Below are positions 10,801 through 21,300 of a stretch of 64,000 nucleotides of DNA, piece after piece. The position numbers and the translations under genes were made by a program. A model generated the notes under the pieces. It was given only the letters and a program-made list of their open reading frames with translations, searched no databases and was not told the DNA's origin. Source of the stretch: Pieris napi (Eukaryota; Arthropoda; Insecta; Lepidoptera; Pieridae). The stretch is taken from the NCBI RefSeq assembly GCF_905475465.1, contig NC_062245.1:10726001-10790000 (forward strand). Reading direction: 5' to 3'. Positions within the stretch are counted from its first letter, which is position 1; each line of letters opens with the position of its first letter.

Positions 10801-13800
10801 CCTCCAGCGTCTTCCAGCACTGCTCTTTCTCCTGCCAGGTGACCGAGTCACTCTTTTTATTTTCTAATATATTTTTATGGTCAGCAACAAGCGAAGTTAG
10901 AAGGTCAACGTCTTCCCGGCTGAAATTGACGCTTCTTTCACGTTTTTGCGTAGACATTTTTTTAAGGTAAAGAACCAACCTCGAATCACAAAAACAACAT
11001 ACACAAACTACTCAGAGTTTATATTTGTAATAATATGTACTAAAATACTCAATAACCTAACAAACAATAATACCATATGAAAATGACAGCCCGTTTCGTT
11101 ACAAGTAATATATAATGACCAGCAAATAGGTTAAGGTTCTATGTTTTTCTATAGAATTTTGTAACTTTATTTGTTCGTAACAAAAAAACAAACAAAACGT
11201 TGCATAGCTATTTGATACTTTATCCATACATTGTGAAACAGACCCTAAGTCTTACTTATTTTATTTCGTTCCAAAAACAGCAAACTTTTGGTATGCTTGA
11301 ACACAACATATTGCATTGAACGAAACGCGGTCGAGAGGCAAGGATCACGCAAAAGATTGCTGTCAATCTTTTGTCAAATAAACAATCGGATAGCAGAAAT
11401 GTTTATTGGCATGCAGATTGGAGATCGGTCTTTAGATATGAATCAGTCCAAGATTGGTTATAATCATAGATTGAGGATACATTATTAATTTTGGCCGTAA
11501 AAGGATAAGTTTAGTTAAGATTTAGGATTAAGGATAAGTGCAGAGTCAATACTTAGCGTAATTCGTTTTTCTACTCTAAGTGATAATTAATCGTGGTGGT
11601 TACACCACGTTAACAGTTATTTTAACTACTATATACCACGACTTCTCTTAGTTTAGGTACCTATATATATATGGTTTTGGAAAGATTTTCCGCTAATTAC
11701 GTACTAATTTTCCAACCTTTCAGAGACAATATTTATAATATTTAAGCGTCGATTAAATAGGCATTTCCTGGAGAGGCGTGCCCTCCAATAGGCCACATCT
11801 CACTTAACATCAGGTGGGATTATTGATAAATGTCAGCCCAGTTCTGTTTTAAAAAATATAGACCCAAAACTTGCTTACTCCCGCTATATATTAAACTTAA
11901 ATGCTAATGTGATGCCATTTGATAATGTACTTCCTCTCATTTCTCAAGTGAAGGAAGATCTTTCATTCAACAGGCGTGCGAACTGATTGATTTTTAATTT
12001 AAACATCTAAAAGTTCATCCGAAAATTACTTCTATTTTTAACTAACAATCTACAAAGACTCAATAAGATAACTACTGTTGCAACCTTCGATTAATTGACC
12101 GTGAAGGTTTCTTTTAGATTGTCTGAACCTCTCTACGGACTAGGAAATGTATTAAATTGTTTCCTTATTCTCATTTAAAATATATATTTTTTTATAAAAG
12201 AGAGTACTTATGCATAACATTGGCATGATATCCAATTTTCGAACGCAACGCCGCTGTATTTATTCTAAGTATATTCTGATAATTATATTGAATTAATCTG
12301 CAACAAGATTTCAAATTAAATAAATCCTTGAATTTCACCTTCAATCGGTCAGTCAAATTAATCTTTTCGTATAGTTTATAAATATTAATATTCGTATTCA
12401 AATAGTTTTTAAAATCACACAGAGCGCTTTGATCGTAGGCTGTACGAAAAAGAAATAGGGTTATTGTCGTCGGTCAGACACTAAGGACTGACCTCGTCAG
12501 ACGCAATATGCAGGCAGACTACATCTACAATAAATTAAATAGGCCGCTCAACATCTACCAACTCACCACCCAAAAAAAATCAATATTGTAATTGCAATAA
12601 AATAAAATTCAATTAAATATTTAGTTTGTTATTGGAGAGTTGACACAGGTAATTTTTAACTTAAAAGGGTTCCAAAATCTTATATATTGAAATCATTAAA
12701 AGACATTTTTATTTTTATTTTAAAAGAAACAGTAAGTCGTTAGTCACCTAGTTTTTTCAAGTCACTTCAAGATAGTGTTTATTTAGATTAAGTAGGACAA
12801 ATAGTGTTGGATTTTGAACTAGTTTGTACATACATAGTTTGCGCTAAATTTCATCTTTAGATTTTACCGTAACATTAGCAAGCTTCATTGGAAATATTTC
12901 TATAAAGATAGGTACTATGCGGGAATAAGCACTATTTACTTTTTATATATTTACGTATAATTATTTCAGGTGAAATGACAGGGTTTGTTCGAGTGGGTCC
13001 CAAAGGCTACTTTTTTCCGCAAAAATTTAAACAGGAAGCCGCAAATTTTTATAACATGGCAATAAGACCGAGCGATATTTTTGTGACGAGTTATCCAAGA
13101 TCGGGTAAGTGCCATTTTTCAAACAAATATTTCTTAGGGATTTTGATATTGAATAAAGAACATTGATATGATAATATCTGACCCCTTTCTTCTAAAAAAA
13201 AGTGCGCGCGTAAGTTCAAATGTTAGAAGTGTAATTCACCCTTCTCACTCTCGGTCTCAATCGCTCTCTCCGTTTACTTCGACAAAAACGTTGCACATCT
13301 ACGTGACGTTCCTTAAAAATTTTACCCTCATGCGCCTAAAGAATTCAATAAGCTTTCGAGGTAATGGTATTTTACCTCCAGCTGTATTCTACGTTAGATA
13401 CTGTGCAACTGTGGATTCCAGGTTCGATTTCTGGCGACTTCAAGGTGCAAACTATGCCCAATATATAAAATTCCTTTATAATTGAAAGTTTTGACAATAC
13501 AAACGATTGCAATGACATAACTTAAAAGTACCATGTACTATTTACACTACTATTAACGGTTTTCATGGCCTAAGTTATTGATATGGTTTGAATATTTTTT
13601 TTAATTTCAATTACAGGCACCACATGGGCCCAAGAACTAGTTTGGATGGTAGCCAACGACCTGGATTACGAAACGTCAAACGCTATACCACTAACAGAAA
13701 GATATCCGTTTCTAGAGTAAGTTTTATCGTAACATATAAATTACGTTTTAATGTCTGTTAGTAATAGATAAAACACAATCTTAATGATCTACTTGTGTTT

Positions 13801-16800
13801 AAGTACAAAGAACATATTATTTTGTATTATAACCTCCTTATACGATGTATTCACTATTTTGGTGTTAAATTGCGTCGTAGTGGATTTACCCAAAATTTGA
13901 CATCCGGCAAAAAGTCCCGAACTGATCTTGATATTGTATAGGTTATTTACATTTTTTTTATATAGAACGGGGGGCAAACGGGCAGGAGGCTCACCTGATG
14001 TTAAGTGATACCGCCGCCCATGGACACTCTCAATGCCAGAGGGCTCGCGAGTGCGTTGCCGGCCTTTTAAGAATTGGTACGCTCTTTTCTTGAAGGACCC
14101 TAAGTCGAATTGGTTCGGAAATACTTCAGTGGGCAGCTGGTGGTGGTTATTTAACTATTTATATCATCACGCCTTTTCCCCGAAGAAGAGACGACAGGTC
14201 CTGAGATACATCTCTCGCTTCAGCCACTTTCATGACATTCATCAAGCATGCTCGTCCGTTATGGGTACTTTCAACTTATCCCTTTAGTACCTCCTGGATT
14301 TGATCCTGGTATGTACGAGAAGGCCTACCCAACCTTGTTAACCGCTTCTCACTCATCCAGTCTACATTGCCAAACCACCTAAGCGGGAACGCTTTCGTAT
14401 CTTTGACACTTCCTTCTCTTTTAACCCACACTGCTCAAGTATCTCACTATTACTAATCCTATCACGCCATGTTACACCACACATACTTCTTAACGCTCTC
14501 ATTTCCACGGCATTTATTCTACTTTCATTCGTTATCTGCCTATTGTTTAGGTACCTATACGTATTTAGCTTAATGAAACTATCGCATTAATTAAATATGA
14601 CTTTACAGATGTGATTAAATAAATAAAATAAACTTTATTATCACAGAAAACACATTACATTTATACAGAAAACAGATTTATAAAGTGATACAAAAAGCAG
14701 TTTAGGAAGCGTTCAAGTATTACGTCATGCAATTTTTGGAGATTTTTTAACAATGTAACGCGCCGATTCACCTAGTGAATCTTTTTATACCTAAAAGTTA
14801 CCAATATTTGGTGTAAAGTACTGGAAAGTCAAAAATAATATTAACAATAAAGCGTAATTCCATCCCCGCCCCGCATCGTAACGTTTTATAAAAGGACCCC
14901 CCCCCCCAAAATTCGTTACGTAATACTTGAACGCTCCCTTGGCTCAGCTTCGCAAATTTTCAGCCAGTCCTGTTTACGCTACATTTCTAAAAATGCATCT
15001 GGGCTAAATGCCCCACCAAGGCAAAAGCACAAAATAATCCACGTTCATTTATTTATAGATTTTCAGTATGCGTCCACCCCGTAAATATGCAAAGGTTTAT
15101 AGAGGAAAATAGCCACGATGAAAGTAAATTGGAGCTCTTAAGGATGGTCACAAAGCCTGGAACAGAACTGTTAGCTGATGCTCCTTCACCGCGATTTATT
15201 AAAAGCCATCTGCCGCTATCTCTATTTCCGCCTAATATATTGGATGGAAAAATGATTTACGTGGCAAGAGATCCGCGGGATGTTGCAGTGTCCTTCTACC
15301 ACTTAAATAAATCTATGAGGACACAGGGATATACGGGAGACTTCAAACTATTTTGGGAATGCTTTATGAATGACTTACGTAAGTATTACTTGTACCAAAA
15401 TTTTGTACTTATACAAAACTGTGTTTTATAAGCTACGTTCACCAAGACAGAATATTATAAGGTATTAACTAAAATTCTATCTAACATTTCAGACCACTGG
15501 ACACCTTTTTTCGAACACTTAAAAGAAGCGTGGGAAAAACGTGATCACCCAAATTTGCTATTCCTCTTTTATGAGGAGTTGTCAAAGGTATGAAACACTA
15601 CAACGGCTTTATTGTACCTTAATTACTATTGACTATATCGATTCAAACCTATACATTCACTAAGAATCTTAAGCAACATCTTTTACACCTGTCTTATGCT
15701 CAAACCGAAAGTATTCTTCTTCTGCAACAGTTTAATTATGAAATTGTAAGCGTTAGATAGTCTCGCTACGCAGAGACATTGCGTCTCTTTGCGTTTTTTA
15801 CAAAGTATACTACGGAGAGTGTTCGGAAGAATTGTTTAGGTTGATCTCTCCTGCCTCTTCAACATCATGTTGATGGTTGGAGGTCTTCCACAGTCTGTTT
15901 CACAAGGCATTTTCTTTTGCGAACTGTGGAATCGACTCCCGGTGGGGGTCTTCCCTCAGAGATACGACCTCCAAATGTTTAAAAATCGAGTGTACTCCTC
16001 CCTCAAAGGCCGGCAACGCACCCACTAAGGATGGGTGTCTATGGGCTGCGAAGACTGCCCTTTTTGGCCGTCCCGCAAGCTCGTTTCCCCCCTATTATAT
16101 AAAAAAAGGATTTATTACGTCAAGTTACTGTAGTCATAAGTTAGTCAAATGGAAGAGACTAGCTGCCCACGACACAGGGAATCCTAGTGTGGAGTTTAGT
16201 GCACTTTCTCTTTTAACTATACATCCCTTTTAAATATATGTAATAAAGTTTTTTTCTTGTTTAGTCAAACCGATTGCACGGTTGTTCAGTGTTCTTGCTT
16301 CATTGATAAATGGCATTGATTATTGGCAGAAACTTTGTACTTGGTACAATCCATCAACTTAGTAAAAATCGTGTAGGTATGTGTGAGAATTTGCGAAGCG
16401 TCATGGCAAGACACTGGGCATACATAGTTACGCAGCCCTCAAGGTCATGTCTGCTAATTAATTACATATTACAGAACAAACACAAAGTTCGAGCTGCAAA
16501 GCCCATTAACGTTCGAAATAAAAATAGTTTTAATAAAAAAATATATTTTGTATTTAAGGATTTGCCGGGAGCAGTTCGTCGCGTAGCCGATTTCTTTGGC
16601 AAGAGCTACAGCGACTTACAGATTGAACACCTTTGTGATCATCTCAGTATTGACAGTTTCAAGAACAATAATTCCGTGAACTATGACGTCATGAAGGAGC
16701 TCGGGATTATGGTTGGCAATAAAGAGTTTATCAGAAAAGGTAATTTAAATTACAAACGCACAAACATTTATTTCAATTATTCAATCTTTATATTCGATAG

Positions 16801-16807
16801 AATCCCT

Positions 16808-16847
<40 letters not shown>

Positions 16848-17367
16848 ATATTCAAAATATAAACATAGACAAAAGATACTGTATAGTGTTTAATGCAAGG
16901 TTCCAATAGTAACAAAGTAAAAAACACACTTAGAAAAAACATTCCATTCGTAACAAACACGGGGTGAAAATGAAGAAAAAACAAGACGAAACAACGGCCA
17001 ATCTCTAATCCAACACGCGTAGACACTCGAAATGATACGCCCTATTACTTCGTCTAATTTCAAACGCACGGTTTCCTCTTACTTTTCATTCTAACTAAAT
17101 TTGTCGACACGAACTCTCATTTTCATACAAATTTAGTTTTCGACTTTTTAGTTTCTACATACACTACTGTTAAGGCATATTGACTAAGCCCCCTGGTCTA
17201 TTATTTCGCGTTTATTAATAAGTTAATAAAATGCGATTTCATTGAATATTTTTGTAGGCAAAGCCGGTGGTTGGAGAGACTACTTCGATGAGGATATGAG
17301 TGCTCAAGCCGAGAGATGGATTGCTGACAATCTACGTAACTCGGACTTACGCTTTCCCCATCTTTAA
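7841..17367 (+). CDS. cytosolic sulfotransferase C (complete, seven exons)
   Basis: PAPS-dependent cytosolic sulfotransferase; predicted 339 residues. Exons: 7841-7919, 12970-13104, 13617-13716, 15059-15378, 15493-15587, 16559-16739, 17258-17367 (TAA stop). All junctions are GT..AG and the phases close perfectly. Motifs: YPRSGTTW (PAPS 5'-phosphosulfate loop, residues ~68-75), KSHLP with catalytic His ~155, YVARDPRDVAVS (3'-phosphate binding, ~172-183), and GKAGGWRD at ~304-311 corresponding to the family's GxxGxWK motif, with Arg for Lys. The start is the only ATG giving a plausible N-terminus (MPETNYPFEI) with the right phase. Intron 1 is 5 kb and hosts a Harbinger transposon. Tandem duplicate of gene A. 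Substrate is unknown; lepidopteran relatives include retinol dehydratase and detoxification enzymes. Confidence 0.92.
8809..9034 (-). repeat. tRNA-derived SINE
   Basis: Read on the minus strand it starts 'agcagtgttggcttagtggc' (A-box like), continues with a partial B-box region 'gaggtcgtaggtt', then the family body and the terminal 'aaatctgaggcccac'. Same family as 56431-56702, 60891-61134 and 63561-63815. Located in intron 1 of gene C. Confidence 0.75.
9728..10368 (+). pseudogene. HARBI1-like transposase remnant
   Basis: The N-terminal piece (9728-9949) ends with a FRLTKEALETLL segment typical of the start of Harbinger nucleases. A second piece (about 10021-10368) reads TPAEHLYNESQIRNRNVVER and, after a stop and frame change, VQAVIVACAVLHNIA, which matches the conserved C-terminal part (alignment from family knowledge). 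The DDE core between them is missing. A small tandem array of a 7-base unit (atcattt, about five copies, 10207-10245) has expanded inside the C-terminal piece. Confidence 0.7.
10490..10978 (-). pseudogene. Harbinger-associated Myb/SANT-like DNA-binding protein remnant
   Basis: On the minus strand from 10978 the frame gives a 75-residue piece containing FSREDVDLLTSLVADHKNIL and VTWQEKEQCWKTLEALFN, a SANT/Myb-like trihelix arrangement. After a stop, further translated pieces include a KKSALIHAETYRTGGGPS segment, the conserved linker of the accessory DNA-binding protein of PIF/Harbinger elements. Frame breaks and the stop make it a pseudogene. It is oriented opposite to the nuclease, as is common in these elements. 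Confidence 0.65.
13951..14143 (-). repeat. LINE 3' end (CR1/jockey-like)
   Basis: Minus-strand copy. The plus strand shows 'gaacggggggcaaacgggca', 'ggaggctcacctgatgttaa' and 'gaaatacttcagtgggcagc', the complement of the tail at 62842-63031. It lies in intron 3 of gene C. Confidence 0.75.
14155..14535 (-). repeat. LINE ORF2 C-terminal fragment (RTE-like)
   Basis: On the minus strand it reads VEMRALRSMCGVTWRDRI and SEILEQCGL, then, after a one-base frame change, LRWFGNVDWMSEKRL. This is a typical C-terminal segment of an RTE-type reverse transcriptase reading frame. A second fragment of the same family, opposite orientation, is at 57965-58110. Clade assignment is from recognition of the motif only. 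Confidence 0.65.
14705..14937. mobile_element. MITE with GGAGCGTTCAAGTATTACGT ends
   Basis: Inverted ends: GGAAGCGTTCAAGTATTACG at the left, and the complement of GGAGCGTTCAAGTATTACGT at the right. The interior is non-coding with a run of C at about 14897-14907. A shorter relative lies at 43840-43923. Target duplication not resolved by eye. Confidence 0.6.
15755..16110 (+). repeat. LINE ORF2 C-terminus and 3' end (CR1/jockey-like, second subfamily)
   Basis: Translated pieces read YYGECSEELFRLISPAS and, in another frame, FCELWNRLPVGVFPQRYDLQ and FKNRVYSSLKGRQRTH, the conserved C-terminus of a jockey/CR1-type reverse transcriptase. It ends with 'cccccctattatataaaaaa'. Frame breaks show it is dead. 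Located in intron 5 of gene C. Confidence 0.7.
16812..16842. repeat. (TA)n microsatellite
   Basis: Uninterrupted TA dinucleotide run of about 31 bases, 70 bases after the donor of exon 6 of gene C. Confidence 0.9.
17095..17194. repeat. MITE fragment (right part), relative of 35237-35372
   Basis: Contains 'gtcgacacgaactctcattt', 'tcatacaaatttagttttcg' and 'ttaaggcatattgactaagc', parallel to the right three quarters of the element at 35237-35372. The left end is missing. Lies in the last intron of gene C. Confidence 0.6.
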
Positions 17368-18346
17368 TAATCTCCATTAATATAAACATATTTTTTAAGT
17401 TTAATTTATGTAACTATTACTATAACGATAATATCTTGTAATATAATAAATTGATATACTTTATCGATAACATTTATTACTAACGAAACACACATAATAA
17501 TAAAAAATAAAGGATATTTTTTTTTAAAGAATATTGTAGATTTTAATTAGTGTGTTGTGGTCCTGGCTCAGCATTATGCTGAGGAGGAGCAGACGTGTTC
17601 CACGGCGCTGGTAATTCTGCCAGAGACCACATCGAGTAAATAAAGAAATCTTGTGTAAAAGTATATAAAAAATAATAATTGTTAAGAAATAGATAAATAA
17701 ATATTGGGTGGCGAAAGAAAATGACAAATTGTGGTGATATAACCATTTATTGTAATAAAATGCTCTATTTAGTACTTTTAACACCATGATAATAAACATT
17801 GACACTTTAAGTAATAATGTACGCTTAGTATAAATCGTTCTCAGCCGAATGCCCGTCCACAAATAAAACAATGTTTCAGTCCTTTACGATTTTATTAAAT
17901 AATTCAAATAAATTAAAAATGTTCGTCAGAAATATAAAACCTATTCGTAATGGATAAATGTATCGCGATGCAGTCTTTGCATTGTAGGATTGCGCACTTC
18001 ACAAGGACTGAAACTAAACAGCGTTACATAAAATTATCCAAAATTAAAAATTTAACAAACAATTATTCTTATAATGCAAAGACTACATATTTACATGAGC
18101 ACAGTCGATACTTTCAAGCAGTTACACAATGTACTTTAAAACTCATTCGTTATCGCCAGCCTTAGAACGTATCAAAGGAACGGGATAGACCACGTCCGAG
18201 CCGTGCTTGCGTGACTATTTGACTATACATACTGTGAAGCCACTAAAATAAGTCGTGCGCCACTCGGTGACGCACCTAACGCGACCTTATCTATACACTT
18301 ATAGAAAAATCACAAAATTGAAGCGATTAAGGAATTAGGAATAAAT
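17368..18346. other. convergent 3' ends of sulfotransferase C and the phosphatase-tail gene
   Basis: Gene C (plus) ends at 17367 and the minus-strand gene ends at 18347, so this ~980-base spacer should hold both 3' UTRs. An AATAAA for gene C is at 17445-17450. On the minus strand AATAAA-type signals occur near 17891-17900. A short coding-like block on the minus strand at about 17540-17625 (frame reading ELPAPWNTSAPPQHNAEPG) is discussed as a finding. Confidence 0.5.
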
Positions 18347-21300
18347 TCACGCGATGACATCCGGCAACAGCGCGTTGTCCATGGGCGGGCTGGAGGGAGG
18401 CTTGCTCACTTCCTCGGAGCCGTTTATTCCGTTCGGGATGATCTCGGGTTTGGCGAGCTCCTTCCTGGGTACGCTCTTCACTGCTGTTTTGTTGGCCGTG
18501 TTGCTCTGAAAATTCAATTTATTGTTTATATTAGAATATAAGTAATACAAAACTAACCAATTCAAATACATATACACATATTACATAACATATTTATTTA
18601 TATTCTAGAATTTTTATGCCAAATTAAAACGAAAATTATATTTCCTACGGTCGTTTTTCAATCACATTTATCCCCATGTAAAACAAAAGGATGCTCTAGT
18701 GAGGCGTCGAATAAAACGCCTCTAGAATTTCGAGGACACATCTCGAAAACATTGGCCTGTTCCCTAAGGTCGGATTCTCCTAGTTAAAATTAAAAAAGAT
18801 CACCCCGATTTGACTAGTTCGGAGATATTTATACATACTCTTGTGAAATTTAGCATTTCACGTGTGTTCGGGTAAATCATACCTCTAGTGTATGAACGCA
18901 AATCTTAAAAAAATTTTTATGATGTTTATTTTTCAAGTTATGGGCCTTTTAAAAAATAATGCTAATTGAAATTCCGATATTGTGGAACAGATTTTTTATA
19001 GGAAATGTTGTTTTTTAAATATCACCCTTCATATAGATCTTTCTACTATCAAACAATATCATCAAGCTAATAAAAATAATATAGTACAACTAAAAAACAT
19101 AGTAAATAAATATAATAATGCTATTATAATCCGACTTGGTTCATAGATGAAGTGATCAGTATCAGAACAGTAATGATAAGAAATACCTTCAATAACCATA
19201 ACACTTTTTGTTCTACCCACACTTGATTATTTATTATTTTATGATATGGATACTAAATTCACCATCCTTTTTTTATGTAATAGGAGGCAAACGGGCAGGA
19301 GGCTCATCTGATGTTAAGGGATATGACACCCATGCCCATGGACACTCACATTGAATTGTAAAATTACTAGCTAACCTAACTCTCGCCTAACGTACGGTTG
19401 AATATATTATTAGATAAGCATTGAATATAACCTAAACGTAAAAGCTATCATAATATTCCTTCCTATTATACCTTAGCGGGTGCAGTCCTGGGTGGAGCAG
19501 TCTTAGCTGTGATGCGTTTGTTGGCGAGGTCTTTACTCTGTTTGTCAAGTACTGTGCGTGTTGGTTTTGCTGCTGCGGGCCTGAAACGTATTCTAATGTA
19601 AGTACAAAACTCGGGATTTTTGGTTGTAGTCTATTTTCCGAATAGGAGTAAATGTGTAGCGTGTTTTTTGTTACCATACACACAAATCACTTTTATGGAG
19701 AGTATTCAATGGATGGGACGGATATATGTTAATTAATAAAACGTCAACGGTACTCACTTAGCGGGAGCAGCGGCAGGCACTCGCGGGGCGGGGCGTGGCG
19801 CGGAGCGAGCGGCGGGCGCGGCTTTTGGAGCTGGTTTAGCCGCTGGTTTCACGTCACCGTTTGTCAACGGCTTTTTCTCGGGTGCCTTGGGCTTGGGCGC
19901 CGCGACAGTGGTCTTTGCTGCGGTGGTAGTTTTGGCGACAGTTCTCGCCGAAATGGGCGCGGGTCTGGTGATGGGTGCGGGCGGTTTAGGAGCGGGTGCG
20001 GCGGGTTTAGCCGTAGCGGGTCGCGGGGCGGGTTTTGCGGCCGGAGCTCGAGGAGCTGCACTGAGGGGTTTGGGAGCCGCACTCGGGGGTTTAGGAGCCG
20101 CCGCACTCGAGGGTTTGGGAGCGGCCGAGGTCGTTTTGGCGGCGGTGGGCGGCTTAGGCGCAGGTGCCTTAGTCGCCGGTCGAGCCGCAGCAAGACGAGG
20201 TGCGGTTTTAGCGGCGGCCGCGGCGAGCGGTTTGGCTGCTTTCGTCGGGGAAGAGGCCTTGGGGGAAGGTTTGGCGGAGGCGAGGGTGGGGGTGGGGGCC
20301 TTCGGCGCCGTCGTTCGCGGAGTCGTGGAGGAAGTCGGTCGCTTCGTCGCCAAAGCGGGCGACTTAGCGGGAGTTTTGGGGGCGGTTTTCGGCCGAGCGG
20401 TGGGGGTGAGAGAAGGTTTCTTGACAGCGGTTTTAGACGAAGTAACGGCAGCGGTGGCCGCAGCGGCGGCGGCGACGGCGCCGGCTAATGCTGTAGCGGC
20501 CAACGGGTCGAGTGAGGCCGCGATGGGTGCGTCGCTCTGTGTTTGGTCGATCAGGATTGCCGGCGTGGGTGGCGGAGTCGTCGCAGGTCGAATTTGCTCC
20601 TCGAGGTTCGGAATCGCGCTAGTGACCGCGACGCAACTTTCTACGAGTAGATCATTTTGTACGACATCGTTTGGTAATACCGAATCTCCTAGGGACTCCA
20701 CGGGCACATCTTGCGGTATTGAATCACGTATATCAGGTAGAGGTGTTTTTACAAGAGGCTGCTCTTCTGGAATAGGAGACTCTCTCACTTCCGATTCCTG
20801 CAATAGAATGGGTGATTCTCTTGCTACTGATTCCTCCTGTAGCGGAGCAGGCGATTCTGTTGCTAAAGATTCCTGTACAAGAACGGGTGATTCGGTTCCT
20901 ACTGATTCCTGTACTGGAATGGGTGATTCTCTTGCTTCCGATTCTTGTAAAGGAACAGGTGATTCTCTTGTGTTCAATTCCTGTGAAGGAGCAGGGGATT
21001 CTCTCACTACTAACTCCGGTATAGGAATTGGTGATTCTGATGTCAATAATTCCTGTTCAGGAATAGGTGATTCTGCTACTACAGATTCCTGTACAGGAAC
21101 AGGTGATTCTGTTACTACGGATTCTTGTACAGGAACAGGTGATGCTGCTACTACGGATTCCCGTTCAGTAATAGGTGAATCTCTTGTTAACAAGTCTTCT
21201 AAAGATTCCTTTTGTGCCAGTAACGGAGACTCCCTTGGTACAAAATCATCAATCGGGAATGGTGAATGCCTAGGTGTAGTATTTTGATTAATTGAAAGGG

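Larger units (their letters stand above)
9357..11497. mobile_element. PIF/Harbinger DNA transposon, decayed
   Basis: Terminal inverted repeats begin CGGCCAAAA on both ends and are flanked by a TAA target duplication (9354-9356 and 11498-11500), as expected for PIF/Harbinger (TWA targets). Inside are a broken HARBI1-type nuclease gene on the plus strand and a Myb/SANT-type DNA-binding gene on the minus strand, the usual two-gene content of this superfamily. The 2.1-kb copy is non-functional: the nuclease core is deleted and frames are broken. It lies in intron 1 of sulfotransferase C. Confidence 0.75.

Noticed and set aside
19887..21287. 466-codon open frame on the plus strand (Gly/Ala- and Ser/Cys-rich)
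   Set aside because: It is the antisense shadow of the GC-rich and repetitive part of the giant minus-strand exon. The minus frame is longer, has splice borders and sensible repeats.
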